Below are positions 33,889 through 42,858 of a stretch of 64,000 bases of DNA, piece by piece. Within the stretch, counting starts at the first letter, position 1; the number at the start of each line of letters is the position of its first letter. The position numbers and the translations under genes were made by a program. The notes beneath the pieces were generated by a model. That model was not told the origin of the DNA, made no database searches, and saw only the letters and a program-made list of their open reading frames with translations. The stretch is taken from positions 2,955,235-3,019,234 of the forward strand of contig CP092081.1 in the NCBI GenBank assembly GCA_022226935.1. The letters are read 5' to 3'. This DNA is from Nitrospira sp. (GTDB lineage Bacteria > Nitrospirota > Nitrospiria > Nitrospirales > Nitrospiraceae).

Positions 33889-34899
33889 ATGAACAGCGTT
33901 CGACGAGGAGGCATGGTGCATCGGACAGGAGTGCGCGCGAGAAGGTTCGTGGAGCTGCTGTCGGCAGTCTCGGTTCTAGTCGTGGTGGGATGTGCCGGTG
34001 GTCCGTCTCCATCCACGCTGCAGGCCGGAGCCGGAGTTGAATCCGTTGCGCGAGGGGAGTCGCGGGCTGACGATGCGAAAGCGGTTGAGGTTGCCGCCGC
34101 TCCAGCGGTCTCGTCCAATGGGGTGGTCCTGGTCGCGAATAAGAACGCTCCGCCTGCGGCTGCAAAGGACCTGCTTGGCGAACCTGAAGAAGATCCGTTT
34201 TATGACCCCTTTGCCAGGAGCGACGAGCCCGCAGGGGGCGAAGAGTATGATCCCTGGGAACCGGTGAACACCAAAATCTTTGAGTTTAACCGGCAAGTCG
34301 ATCGGTGGGTGCTCAAACCGGCTGCGCGGGGATACAATGCGGTAGTGCCGAATCCGGTACAGATCGGCATCAGCAACCTGTTCTACAACATCCGCTTTCC
34401 TTCTCGCCTGATCAACAATCTCGCCCAAGGAAAATTGTCCGGTGCGGGCACCGAGGTCGGCCGGTTTCTCTTGAACAGCAGTTTCGGGCTAGGCGGGCTG
34501 GTCGATGTGGCGAAGTATATGGACATCACCACACCGGAAGAGGATACAGGCCAGACGCTGGGCTATTACGGGGTGAAGCCGGGACCGTATGTGGTGTTGC
34601 CGTTTTTGCCCCCGTTCACGTTGCGTGATCTTGTGGGCTATGTCGGAGACATCGCACTCAATCCGATCAATTGGCTGGTGTTTCCCATCATCGAAGTGAA
34701 CGGCATTCCCTCGCTGGTGGCCCATCACAATCGAACCACCTCGTCCATCGCTCAAATCGGTGGCCGGGTCGAAGAAATCTTGAATGACCGCTCGTTGAAT
34801 CTGGAGAAGTTTCAAGGGGTAGAGGAAGCCACACTGGATTTGTATACGGCGGTGAAAAACGCCTACATCCAGAAGCGGCGCAATCAGATCCGCGAATAA
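33889..34899 (+). CDS. mlaA: MlaA (VacJ) family outer-membrane lipoprotein
   Basis: 336 residues. Lipobox VVGC with C35 after a basic n-region. The core has the family hallmark DPWEPVNTKIFEFN, then PVQIGISNLFYNIRFPSRLINNLAQGK, SSFGLGGLVDVAK and EDTGQTLGYYGVKPGPYVVLP. MlaA takes phospholipid from the outer leaflet and hands it to MlaC. A long acidic, Ala/Pro-rich linker (about residues 40-115) before the core is unusual for the family. The ATG at 33913 with GAGGAGG close by is an alternative start. No other mla genes lie in the window. Confidence 0.93.
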   Translation: MNSVRRGGMVHRTGVRARRFVELLSAVSVLVVVGCAGGPSPSTLQAGAGVESVARGESRADDAKAVEVAAAPAVSSNGVVLVANKNAPPAAAKDLLGEPEEDPFYDPFARSDEPAGGEEYDPWEPVNTKIFEFNRQVDRWVLKPAARGYNAVVPNPVQIGISNLFYNIRFPSRLINNLAQGKLSGAGTEVGRFLLNSSFGLGGLVDVAKYMDITTPEEDTGQTLGYYGVKPGPYVVLPFLPPFTLRDLVGYVGDIALNPINWLVFPIIEVNGIPSLVAHHNRTTSSIAQIGGRVEEILNDRSLNLEKFQGVEEATLDLYTAVKNAYIQKRRNQIRE

Positions 34900-34903
34900 C
34901 GTG

Positions 34904-36094
34904 TTACCCGATGATCGTGAGTTCGCGTCCCACGGTGGCAAAGGCGGCGACGGCTCGTTCGAGTTGCGCGCGGGTGTGGGCCGCGGAGAGTTGCAGACGA
35001 ATACGCGCCTGCCCCTTCGGCACGACCGGATAACTGAATCCCACCACATAGATCCCTTCCTGCAGCAGTCGGTCGGCCATCCGCGTGGCGATCGTCGCGT
35101 CACCCAGCATGACGGGAATGATAGGATGATGGCCGGGCACGAGAGTGAAGCCGAGCGCCGCCAACTGACCGCGGAGCCAGCCGGCCTGCTCCATCAAATT
35201 CATGCGCAAATGGTCGCCTTGCTCGACTAAGGCGATGGCTTTCAGCGCGGCGGCGGCGATGACCGGCGGCAGGCTGTTTGAAAACAGATAGGGTCGCGAC
35301 CGTTGTCGTAGCAGCTCGATGAGTTCTTTTCTGCCGGTGGTAAATCCGCCGGTCGCGCCACCCAGCGCCTTGCCTAAGGTGCTGGTGGTGAGGTCGATCC
35401 GGTCAGCCACACCAAAATGATCGGGAGTGCCGCGGCCGCCTTTCCCTAAGACCCCGGTCGCATGGCTATCGTCCACGACCACGGCTGCGCCGTAGCGGTC
35501 GGCGAGATCGGCGATGCGATCGAGTTTGGCCAGATCGCCGTCCATCGAAAAGACCCCGTCCGTGACGATCATGCGCACCCGGCTCGCGGTGGATTCCGCC
35601 AATCGCGCTTCCAGCTCCGTCATGTCGGCATGGGCATAACGCAAGCGCGAAGCTTTGCAGAGACGAATGCCGTCGATCAGGCTGGCGTGGTTCAGGGCGT
35701 CGCTGATGATGGTGTCCCGTTCGTCGAGCAGCGTGTCGAACAATCCGCCGTTGGCATCGAAACAGGAGCTGTAGAGGATGGTATCCGCGGTGCCGAAAAA
35801 GGTGCTGATAGCCTGCTCAAGCCGCTTGTGCAATTCGTGCGTGCCGCAAATAAATCGCACCGAGGCCATGCCGTACCCGTATTCTTTGAGGCCGTCTGCC
35901 GCCGCCCGGCGCACATCAGGATGATTGGCCAGCCCGAGATAATTGTTCGCACAGAGATTGACGACCTCACCTTGGGCCACGCGAATCTCACTGCTCTGCG
36001 GGCTTAAAATCTGCCGCTCGGTTTTATAGAGGCCGGCGGCGCGGATCTCTGCCAGCTGCTGTTCGGCGGCTTGCTTCAGGGATGTGTACGCCAT
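34904..36094 (-). CDS. kbl: 2-amino-3-ketobutyrate CoA ligase (glycine C-acetyltransferase)
   Basis: 396 residues, PLP fold type I. It splits 2-amino-3-ketobutyrate with CoA into glycine and acetyl-CoA. Seen are [24 protein letters not shown], the PLP-binding [16 protein letters not shown] (D208, H211) and the Schiff-base lysine K242 in [11 protein letters not shown]. The start is set at MAYTSLKQ (36094), the usual beginning of the family. It follows tdh by 89 bases on the same strand, together forming the threonine-to-glycine pathway. Confidence 0.96.
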   Translation of the reverse strand: MAYTSLKQAAEQQLAEIRAAGLYKTERQILSPQSSEIRVAQGEVVNLCANNYLGLANHPDVRRAAADGLKEYGYGMASVRFICGTHELHKRLEQAISTFFGTADTILYSSCFDANGGLFDTLLDERDTIISDALNHASLIDGIRLCKASRLRYAHADMTELEARLAESTASRVRMIVTDGVFSMDGDLAKLDRIADLADRYGAAVVVDDSHATGVLGKGGRGTPDHFGVADRIDLTTSTLGKALGGATGGFTTGRKELIELLRQRSRPYLFSNSLPPVIAAAALKAIALVEQGDHLRMNLMEQAGWLRGQLAALGFTLVPGHHPIIPVMLGDATIATRMADRLLQEGIYVVGFSYPVVPKGQARIRLQLSAAHTRAQLERAVAAFATVGRELTIIG

Positions 36095-36183
36095 TTTTTC
36101 GTGAAACGTGGTGCGTAAAATGTGAAACGGCTGAGGGAACCTCGGAACTTTGATCAGTCTCGTGCGACTCTCGATCCCGCCGG

Positions 36184-37218
36184 TTATGGAAACAGAACTA
36201 CTTTGCCGCATTGGCCGGACTTGATCAATTCAAATCCTTGGGCAAAGTCTTTGAGCGGGAAGGTATGGGTCAAGACCGGGCGGATGTTGAGCCCGGCTTT
36301 GAAGAGACCGGCCAAGCGATACCAGGTGCTGAAGAGCCGGCGGCCGGTGATGCCGTGGACGCGAATGCCTTTGAAAATGACTTCATTGGCGAGATCGCAG
36401 GTCACGGGGCCGCTGGGAATGCCGAAGAGCGTGACGCGGCCGCCGTTTTTGACGGAACGAAAGGCATGGTGCAGCGCGGTAGGATGTCCGGACATCTCCA
36501 GCGAGGCATCGACACCTTCACCCTTGGTGATGTCGAGAATGGCCGCGGCGATGGCCTCTGGTCCGTCGGTGTTCGCGTTCAGCACATGGTCGACTCCTAC
36601 CTGTTTGGCCAATCCAAGACGGTAGTCACTGACATCGGTGGCGATGATGGTGGCGGCGCCCGCCGTGCGGGCGACGGCGGCGGCAAAGAGGCCGGTCGGG
36701 CCGCAACCGGTAATCAAGACGGTGTGGCCGGTGAGGTCCTCGACCAGCGCCGCATCGACCGCATTGCCCAACGGTTCCTGCAAAGACGCCAGCTCCGGGG
36801 GAATGTCGGGCGAGGTTTTCCAGAGGACCGTCTCCGGCAGCACGATGTAGTCGGCAAACGATCCATCCAGATCGACGCCGAGGATACGGTAGTTCTTACA
36901 GACATGAGCTTGGCCGGTACGGCATTGAAAGCAGGCGCCGCAGGTCAAGTGTGATTCTGCCGCGACATAGTCGCCCACCTTCACCAGGCTGACATCCGCC
37001 CCGACGGCGACGACCTCGCCGCACATTTCATGGCCGATGATGCGTGGAGGATGGATTCGACTACGGGCCCAGTCGTCCCAATTGTAGATGTGGGCATCGG
37101 TTCCGCAAAGCGATGTCGCTTTGACCCGGATGACCGCATCGTTAGGGCCCGGGGTGGGATCGGGACGTTCGGTATAGGTCAGGCCTGGTTGGGCGGCAGT
37201 TTTCACCAGCGCGCGCAT
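36184..37218 (-). CDS. tdh: L-threonine 3-dehydrogenase
   Basis: 344 residues, zinc medium-chain dehydrogenase. It oxidises threonine with NAD+ to 2-amino-3-ketobutyrate, the substrate of the following kbl product. Catalytic zinc residues are C38, H63 and E64 (GHE); the structural zinc has C93, C96, C99 and C107. The NAD fold shows [13 protein letters not shown]. The late [12 protein letters not shown] is typical of Tdh. A perfect TATAAT ends 6 bases before the ATG, predicting a leaderless message. Confidence 0.96.
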   Translation of the reverse strand: MRALVKTAAQPGLTYTERPDPTPGPNDAVIRVKATSLCGTDAHIYNWDDWARSRIHPPRIIGHEMCGEVVAVGADVSLVKVGDYVAAESHLTCGACFQCRTGQAHVCKNYRILGVDLDGSFADYIVLPETVLWKTSPDIPPELASLQEPLGNAVDAALVEDLTGHTVLITGCGPTGLFAAAVARTAGAATIIATDVSDYRLGLAKQVGVDHVLNANTDGPEAIAAAILDITKGEGVDASLEMSGHPTALHHAFRSVKNGGRVTLFGIPSGPVTCDLANEVIFKGIRVHGITGRRLFSTWYRLAGLFKAGLNIRPVLTHTFPLKDFAQGFELIKSGQCGKVVLFP

Positions 37219-37224
37219 GGGTTC

Positions 37225-37230
37225 ATTATA
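37225..37230 (-). promoter_or_regulatory. -10 box of tdh, 6 bases from the start codon
   Basis: Perfect TATAAT on the minus strand, 6-base gap to the ATG at 37218. No Shine-Dalgarno fits in the gap. The -35 region is poor. Confidence 0.55.
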
Positions 37231-37336
37231 ACAAGACCCTCAGAAATGCCTAGCCAAAGCAGAAACTTGCCGGGATCTGCCGCAGGCGGGTCTCATGCCG
37301 ATCAGCTCGTATCTCGGATGGCGCCCAAAAAACGGG

Positions 37337-37365
37337 TTGAACTGAGTAGGGCGCCTGGGTAGGAT
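37337..37365 (+). promoter_or_regulatory. Promoter placing transcription start at the ATG of 37372
   Basis: TTGAAC, a 17-base spacer and TAGGAT. The -10 box ends 6 bases before the ATG, so the predicted transcript starts at the start codon. Confidence 0.65.
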
Positions 37366-37371
37366 GCGAGC

Positions 37372-38397
37372 ATGCAGTCTCAGGTACACTCCACATACGC
37401 AAGGCTCATGCTTGGACTGGGAGTGATGTTCTGCGTGAGTCTGTCTCTTCCAGTCTCAGCCGGTCCGACCACCAATCAGGCTCCGGCAGCCCCCAAACGC
37501 TGGGCCCAGTTTGATCTGGTCAGTACCGAACCGGACGGGTCGGTGCAGGCCGGCAAAGATGTGGTGTTGAGCATCACGTTGGGCGGCGTGCCGGCCGGAG
37601 CGGAATCCGTCATGGCCATGATTGAGTCCAACGGATTTCAAAGCCAAACGGTGTCCTTGAGTGAGGACCCGACGGCTTCAGTGTACCAGGGCACGGTGAT
37701 TCTGGAGCCCAATTCCACGTTGAAGAGCCGTACCACGGTGCATCCGAAGGCCGTGCGAGTGCGGGTGTCATTCGCGCGCGCGAAGATCAGCGGACTGGAA
37801 GAATTTTTGAGGCGAGATGTCTACGTGACGCTCGGTGAACCGCCCCCCAACGACACCGAAGCAGACGTCCAGCCTGGACCGGTGGCCGAAAGTCCGGAAG
37901 CGGATGCGGCGGCCGTGCAAAAGGCCACGGAGCAAGCGATGGCCGTGAATGCGACGATCGCGGAGGAAGATCTGCTTCCCCTTCCTCCGCCCGGAGAATC
38001 CAAAGCCTATTGGAAACAGGTGAGTGATCTGATCAGCCGGAATTGGAGCCGACAAATCCGTTCCATTCGTCGCGCGCCCAGCAGTGAAACGGTTCGTGTG
38101 CAGTTCAAGATGTATGCGAGTGGGATTGCCCAGGTGATTCAATTGGAGAAAAGTTCCGGGGCTCGTGATGTGAACGATGCGGGGCTTCAAACGATCATTC
38201 ATGCCCAGCCGTTTCCCCCGATCCCGGCCGATCTCGGCAGCGATGTCGTCGATGTACATGTGCGTATGCGAACGGGGGCGAAAGTCGCCACGCGCGATGT
38301 GGAAATGACGGTTGAGAAAAAGCCGTCGAAATCCACTCCACCCCCGGCCTCACCATCCAAAGAAGGAGCCGCGGCAAGCGGTTCTACAAAGGAGTAA
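37372..38397 (+). CDS. Exported protein with TonB/TolA-like C-terminal domain
   Basis: 341 residues. A signal peptide (cleavage near VSAGP, about residue 31) is followed by a beta-rich domain (45-155, FDLVSTEPDGSVQAGKDVVLSI), a Pro/Glu/Ala linker and a C-terminal TonB/TolA-type fold (about 210-310): YWKQVSDLISRNWSRQI, VRVQFKMYASGIAQVIQLEKSSG, DAGLQTIIHAQPFPPIP. It lacks a TonB membrane anchor, so it is secreted to the periplasm or attached otherwise. It is followed by a yceI gene after 2 bases. Not a normal energy-coupling TonB; function unknown. Confidence 0.8.
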   Translation: MQSQVHSTYARLMLGLGVMFCVSLSLPVSAGPTTNQAPAAPKRWAQFDLVSTEPDGSVQAGKDVVLSITLGGVPAGAESVMAMIESNGFQSQTVSLSEDPTASVYQGTVILEPNSTLKSRTTVHPKAVRVRVSFARAKISGLEEFLRRDVYVTLGEPPPNDTEADVQPGPVAESPEADAAAVQKATEQAMAVNATIAEEDLLPLPPPGESKAYWKQVSDLISRNWSRQIRSIRRAPSSETVRVQFKMYASGIAQVIQLEKSSGARDVNDAGLQTIIHAQPFPPIPADLGSDVVDVHVRMRTGAKVATRDVEMTVEKKPSKSTPPPASPSKEGAAASGSTKE

Positions 38398-38399
38398 CT

Positions 38400-39011
38400 A
38401 TGACGAAGGGGACTGGTCGTGCAGTAGCCATGTGGTGTCTCGGAACGGGAATGGTGTTGGGCGCAACTTTTGCGCAAGCAGAAACGGCGCGATATGACGT
38501 GGATCTCGACCATTCAATCGTGGAGTTCAAGGTTGCCCACATGGTGGTGTCGAAGACGACCGGACACTTCAAGGACTACACCGGCTTCATCGAAATGGAT
38601 CCTGATGCCGGAACGGTCAAAGCTCTTCAAGCAACGATCAAGACCGCGTCGGTGACGACCAATCACGAAAAACGCGACGCGCATTTGCGCAATCCCGATT
38701 TTTTCGACGCCGAAAAGTACCCGACCATCACGTACACTATGAAAAGCTACAAGAAGGCCGGCGACGGATATGTGGCGGTCGGCGATCTCACGCTGCACGG
38801 CGTCACCAAGGAGATTGCGCTGACGGGCAATTTCAACGGCGTCGCGAAGGATCCGTGGGGGAACACGCGCGCGGGATTTACGGCTGAAGGCAAACTGAAC
38901 AGGAAAGATTTCGGCATGGTGTGGAACAAGGCCCTCGATAGCGGCGGCCTGGTGGTCGGAGACGACGTCTTTATCAGATTGGACATCGAATGCATTAAGG
39001 CGAAATCGTAA
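38400..39011 (+). CDS. YceI-family periplasmic protein
   Basis: 203 residues. A signal peptide (cleavage near AQAET, about residue 27) precedes the lipocalin-like YceI barrel: YDVDLDHSIVEFKVAHMVVS, GHFKDYTGFIEMDP, NHEKRDAHLRNPDFFDAEKYPTI, GDLTLHGVTKEI and FNRKDFGM-like KLNRKDFGMVWNKAL. Members bind isoprenoid-type lipids such as polyprenols. AAAGGAG gives a strong start 2 bases after the preceding stop codon. A stable hairpin follows at 39040. Confidence 0.95.
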   Translation: MTKGTGRAVAMWCLGTGMVLGATFAQAETARYDVDLDHSIVEFKVAHMVVSKTTGHFKDYTGFIEMDPDAGTVKALQATIKTASVTTNHEKRDAHLRNPDFFDAEKYPTITYTMKSYKKAGDGYVAVGDLTLHGVTKEIALTGNFNGVAKDPWGNTRAGFTAEGKLNRKDFGMVWNKALDSGGLVVGDDVFIRLDIECIKAKS

Positions 39012-39039
39012 GTCGAACCGCCTCTCTCAGGGGCCATGC

Positions 39040-39066
39040 GCCTGCCCGGCGCTGTGCCGGGCAGGC
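39040..39066. terminator. Perfect 11-bp GC hairpin after yceI
   Basis: GCCTGCCCGGC and GCCGGGCAGGC form a perfect stem around loop GCTGT. No U tract follows, so termination would need Rho or the structure may protect the mRNA. Confidence 0.55.
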
Positions 39067-39289
39067 TGAGCCAGCAACCGCGCATGTGGCGGGGTACCTC
39101 TCTCCAGGGAAGCAGCCCGCCCCCATCCTGTGACGCCGGTTTCAGCAGACACCGCAGCTGGTCGAAGTGCAGCGAGGATGTCTTGAGCATCGTGGCCGCT
39201 GTCGGGTCTCGGTACGCCGGTTTCATCGCGCGCGGCGTCCTGGGACGGCCAGGTGGGAGCAACGAGTGAGTGAATGGGAATCAAAGGAC

Positions 39290-39949
39290 ATGGCGATGGG
39301 AATCACGCAGACTGGAAAATTCGAGCAGGTCACCGGTAGGATACGCCGCATGGGGTCCTGGAAACTGGCAGGGGCGGCGCTGGCGTTGACATGGACGATC
39401 GGCAGCATGGACGCCGGAGCGTTGGAGTTTACGGCCGATCAGATCACGAAGATCAACGGCCGGACCCAGAAATCCAACATTTATTATCGCGACAATATGT
39501 GGCGGATCGAACACCACACGATGGGGCCCGTCAACATCAGCATCGTGCGCAAAGATAAGCAGGTTGTCTGGCTGCTGCTGTCGCGCATGAAGCATTTTAA
39601 GACCGTGCCCTATAAGGCCGAGCAAGATCTCAAGGTGTCAGAGCATCTGGAGGGGGAGATTGCGCGTGAAGAAATCGGAACGGAAACGCGCGAGGGACAT
39701 CCGACGACGCTGTATGAAGTGACGGTCAAGGACGGCGAGCGGACGGAGGTGTACTACCAGTGGCTGGCCACCGACATTCACTTCCCGATGAAACTCGCCA
39801 AAAAGGATGGAAGCTGGATCGTCGAGTATCAGCATGTCAAATTCCGGCCGTTGATCGATTACCTGTTTCAGTTGCCGCTCAACTTCGAACCCTTGGAAGA
39901 ATTTGATCATCAGCCGGCTGCGGCGGAGCCGAATCACCAGCCGATGTAG
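39290..39949 (+). CDS. Exported LolA/DUF4412-like protein
   Basis: 219 residues. A signal peptide (hydrophobic part residues 23-40, cleavage near DAGA) is followed by a single beta domain: FTADQITKINGRTQKSNIYYRDNMWRIEHH, then VVWLLLSRMKHFKTVPY, TREGHPTTLYEVTVKDG and YYQWLATDIHFPMKLAKKDGSW. This strand order resembles LolA/LolB-like outer-membrane lipoprotein-sorting folds and DUF4412. AAAGGA supports a start at 39290 or 39296. It lies 21 bases before the SUMF protein gene. Confidence 0.7.
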   Translation: MAMGITQTGKFEQVTGRIRRMGSWKLAGAALALTWTIGSMDAGALEFTADQITKINGRTQKSNIYYRDNMWRIEHHTMGPVNISIVRKDKQVVWLLLSRMKHFKTVPYKAEQDLKVSEHLEGEIAREEIGTETREGHPTTLYEVTVKDGERTEVYYQWLATDIHFPMKLAKKDGSWIVEYQHVKFRPLIDYLFQLPLNFEPLEEFDHQPAAAEPNHQPM

Positions 39950-39970
39950 ATGACCGGAACATAAAGGAGC

Positions 39971-40903
39971 GTGATCGTGGGCAAGCGAGGAATAGCCGTA
40001 TGGGCTCTGAGTGCGACCGTGTGGGCAATGAGTGGATCTCTGTATGCGCTCGATGTGGCGGACGTCGTCCGCGAATGGACGCCTGAAGGAAAGACGCTGG
40101 CGATGGAACGCGCCAAGTTGCTGGCGCACGATGAGATGATTCGTATTCCGGCCGGCGAGTTTCTCATGGGAAGCGACCGGAAGGTCGATAAAAATTCCTA
40201 CCTGGCCGAGTTCCCGCAACGTAAAGTCTATGTGGATGCCTACGACATCGACAAATACGAAGTGACGACCGTGCAGTTTCTCAAATATGTGCTGGCCCAT
40301 GATCTCGGCCCGTTGATCGATTGGCAGTACGACGGAGGGAATTTTCAGGAGACCATGGTCAGCCATCCGGTGATGCATGTCTCCTGGTTCGACGCGGAGG
40401 CGTATTGCAAGTGGGTGGGGAAACGGTTGCCCACCGAAGCGGAATGGGAAAAGGCCGCCCGAGGTGAAGACGGGCGCATCTATCCCTGGGGCAATCAAAT
40501 GGCCGGACTGTCGCGGGCCAACTTCGGCCGGACCGGTTTGTCCGGGCCGGTGCGGGATCGCCCGGAACGGCTGTTGCTCTATCCGCCGATTATCTCGGTC
40601 GATAAGTATGACAATGCGATCAGCCCCTATGGCGTGTTTCAGATGGCCGGCAACGTGGCCGAATGGGTCAATGACTGGTACGACCCGAAATACTACAGCA
40701 TCGGACCGGCCAAAAATCCCAAAGGCCCCGAGACCGGCAGCCAGCGAAGCTTTCGCGGCGGCGGCTGGATCGACAGCACACCCAGCGTGCGCGTCGCCCA
40801 GCGTAATGGCACGGATCCGAACACCAAAATGAATTGGATGGGGTTCCGCTGTGCGCGGGACGTAAATGAATCGGCTGGCGCACCCCAGGCTGAAGCGAAA
40901 TAG
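39971..40903 (+). CDS. Exported SUMF/FGE-fold protein without catalytic cysteines
   Basis: 310 residues with a GTG start (AAGGAG upstream; the second GTG at 39977 is equally good). A signal peptide ends near LYALD (residue 25). The SUMF domain has IPAGEFLMGSD, YDIDKYEVTTVQFLKYV, HVSWFDAEAYCKWVGKRLPTEAEWEKAARG, YPWGN, NVAEWVNDWYD and GFRCARD. The catalytic Cys pair of formylglycine-generating enzyme is missing: the segment reads FRGGGWIDSTPSVRVAQR. A similar protein lies 0.9 kb away on the other strand. Role unknown; probably a binding or assembly factor. Confidence 0.88.
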   Translation: MIVGKRGIAVWALSATVWAMSGSLYALDVADVVREWTPEGKTLAMERAKLLAHDEMIRIPAGEFLMGSDRKVDKNSYLAEFPQRKVYVDAYDIDKYEVTTVQFLKYVLAHDLGPLIDWQYDGGNFQETMVSHPVMHVSWFDAEAYCKWVGKRLPTEAEWEKAARGEDGRIYPWGNQMAGLSRANFGRTGLSGPVRDRPERLLLYPPIISVDKYDNAISPYGVFQMAGNVAEWVNDWYDPKYYSIGPAKNPKGPETGSQRSFRGGGWIDSTPSVRVAQRNGTDPNTKMNWMGFRCARDVNESAGAPQAEAK

Positions 40904-40960
40904 CTTCGGACGATTGGCTTGAGTTGTCGGAATGGTGCCTGGCCGGCTGGCGGAGGACCT

Positions 40961-41803
40961 TCAGGAAGTTCGCTTCTTGCTCAAGAGCCGGTGGACTTGC
41001 TCGCTCGTTTCTTTCACGAGAATGCCCATTTTCCCATGCGAGGGTTCGAAGTCCACGGAGAGGCCGTGGCTGCGGATGCGTTCGCTGGCCGTCGGGCCGA
41101 TGGAGGCGACGACCAGTCTCCCGCAGGCTTGCTTGAATGGGACGGCTTGGCCCTCCTGTTCTACCAGCTGCATCATGTGATCGAATTGGGCGGCATTGGT
41201 GATCAGCACTACCTGGACTTGTCCCGCCAGAATCTGACGTAAGGCCTCCTTCATCGGCGCCGTGTCTTCCGGGAGTGCCCAGCGATAGATGGGTACTGGA
41301 GTGACGTGTGCTCCCCGCTGCCTCAGGGCCTCTAATAGGTCGCGGTTCGTTACCCCATATTCTTGCACCGCCACCCGCAAGCCCTTTACGGGGCGAGAGG
41401 CATCCAAAGTCGAGACGACATCCATCCAGGTATTAGGCTCAGGGACGGTTAACGTCGGTTGGAACCCCAGCGCCTTGAGCGCGGCGACCGGTTTGGGACC
41501 ACGGGCCACGAGGACGGTGTTCTTCACCGCTGCGGCCACGGCGCTTGTGGTGTAGCGACTATGGAGGATCTCAAAGAGGGCGGTGGTGCCGGCGCCGGTC
41601 ATCAGCACCAGCACGTCGAACCCTCCCCTCATCAGTTGTTCGCCAAACTGCAGGGCCGCCGAATTGTCCTCAAGCGGAATCTCCCGCAACGACGGCGTCA
41701 CGAGCGGTTTGCCGCTGTGGCGCTCGATGAGCCGCGCCATCTCTGCTGCCATGCGCGACTCGAAAGAGACGACGGTTAACCCATTGAATCCCGCACTGGC
41801 CAT
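40961..41803 (-). CDS. hemD: Uroporphyrinogen-III synthase
   Basis: 280 residues. HemD closes hydroxymethylbilane into uroporphyrinogen III, the branch point to haem, sirohaem and cobalamin. The family is weakly conserved; seen are the N-terminal VVSFESRMAAEMARLIERHSG, a VLMTGAGTTALFEIL helix, VARGPKPVAALKALG, the RVAVQEYG linker, VPIYRW, VLITNAAQFDHMMQLVEQ and VVASIGPTASERIRSHGL, in family order. It lies 41 bases downstream of an SUMF-fold gene on the same strand and away from other haem genes. Confidence 0.88.
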   Translation of the reverse strand: MASAGFNGLTVVSFESRMAAEMARLIERHSGKPLVTPSLREIPLEDNSAALQFGEQLMRGGFDVLVLMTGAGTTALFEILHSRYTTSAVAAAVKNTVLVARGPKPVAALKALGFQPTLTVPEPNTWMDVVSTLDASRPVKGLRVAVQEYGVTNRDLLEALRQRGAHVTPVPIYRWALPEDTAPMKEALRQILAGQVQVVLITNAAQFDHMMQLVEQEGQAVPFKQACGRLVVASIGPTASERIRSHGLSVDFEPSHGKMGILVKETSEQVHRLLSKKRTS

Positions 41804-41844
41804 GACACCCCCGGCGACCCAGTATCGCCCAGTCGAGCGATAGG

Positions 41845-42684
41845 CTATTTCGCATCCATTGCGCAGCGGAATCCTGTCGATTCATTTCTCATGGTCGGAT
41901 CGCTATCCACGCGGGTGAAGATACGAACCGTCGGCGTTTCGTTCTGCCATCCGGCTCCTCGAATGACTTTCTTGTCGCCGCTGTCCGGACCAGGAGGATT
42001 CTTGTCGGGACTCTTTTCGTAATATTTCGGATCATACCAATCGTTGACCCATTCCCAGACGTTCCCCGCCATATCATAGACGCCGTAGGGACTTTTGCCC
42101 TTCTCGTAACTCCCCACCGGCATCAACGTCTTTTCGCCGATCCATTTCTGATTGAAGTTGAGGTGTCCATTGGTTGGTTCGACGTTGCCCCAGGGAAAGC
42201 GCCAATCATGGTTGCCCTTGGCGGCTTTTTCCCACTCGGCCTCGCGCGGGAGCCGCCTGCCTACCCACTTGCAATAGGCGTCGGCATCGGACCAATCGAC
42301 ATTGATCACCGGGCGGTCGGCGAGCGACGCAGGAATACCGATGCCTTCCCACAGATTGCGGGTGGGGTTCTTGGGATTTTGCGGCACGCGATGGTTCGTG
42401 GCCTTGACGAATTCCAAGTACCGCGCGTTCGTGACCTCATACTTATCGATGTAAAACGGGTCGATGTCGATGACGTGTCGCGGATATTCATCGCGCCCGC
42501 CGTCACGATCGCCGGTCGGCACCCCCATGGGATAGGAACCGGCCGGGATCAACACCAGCGGCGCGCCGTCCTTGCCCGTGATTTCTTTCGGCTGAGCGTC
42601 CTGTTCCGCGGCGAGTGCGTGAGACCCCGTGCCATTCATTCCGAAAAGCGCTACCACTATTGCCAGGACAGATCGTGCCAACAT
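41845..42684 (-). CDS. Exported SUMF/FGE-fold protein (second copy)
   Basis: 279 residues from the ATG at 42684, with GGAG upstream. A signal peptide (cleavage near ALAAEQ, about residue 26) is followed by an SUMF domain: LIPAGSYPMGVPTGD, DPFYIDKYEVTNARYLEFVKATNH, VDWSDADAYCKWVGRRLPREAEWEKAAKG, FPWGN, NVWEWVNDWYDPKYY and GFRCAMD. The formylglycine-generating Cys residues are absent (IRGAGWQNETPTVRIFTR). More similar in layout to NirV-like or EgtB-type SUMF proteins. Upstream of hemD. Confidence 0.88.
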   Translation of the reverse strand: MLARSVLAIVVALFGMNGTGSHALAAEQDAQPKEITGKDGAPLVLIPAGSYPMGVPTGDRDGGRDEYPRHVIDIDPFYIDKYEVTNARYLEFVKATNHRVPQNPKNPTRNLWEGIGIPASLADRPVINVDWSDADAYCKWVGRRLPREAEWEKAAKGNHDWRFPWGNVEPTNGHLNFNQKWIGEKTLMPVGSYEKGKSPYGVYDMAGNVWEWVNDWYDPKYYEKSPDKNPPGPDSGDKKVIRGAGWQNETPTVRIFTRVDSDPTMRNESTGFRCAMDAK

Positions 42685-42722
42685 AGCTCCAAGCTCCTTT
42701 GGTTCGAGAGAATCGATGCCCG

Positions 42723-42749
42723 ATCGTACCACAGCCGGGCAGTTTTCAA
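42723..42749 (-). promoter_or_regulatory. Possible promoter of the SUMF-hemD operon
   Basis: Minus-strand TTGAAA and TACGAT with a short 15-base spacer, about 38 bases before the ATG at 42684. Confidence 0.35.
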
Positions 42750-42858
42750 ACACGGCCGGTGGAGGAAAGACGCCGGTGGCGGGGAGGGCGGAAGCAGAAG
42801 ATTGAGGATTGACGGGGTGACAGCCCCCCACCTACTATACGGCCGGGGAGACTTCGGC

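Noticed and set aside
39130..39260. Possible third copy of the 120-bp repeat
   Set aside because: It shares only a short GATGTC-TTGAGCATC-like segment and lacks the ordered internal blocks.
39971..40903. Formylglycine-generating enzyme activity
   Set aside because: The catalytic Cys residues are absent in this copy and in the one at 41845.
42163..42858. N-terminal extension of the VOC protein
   Set aside because: It lies antisense to the SUMF gene and has no family similarity; the GTG at 42859 has a good ribosome-binding site.
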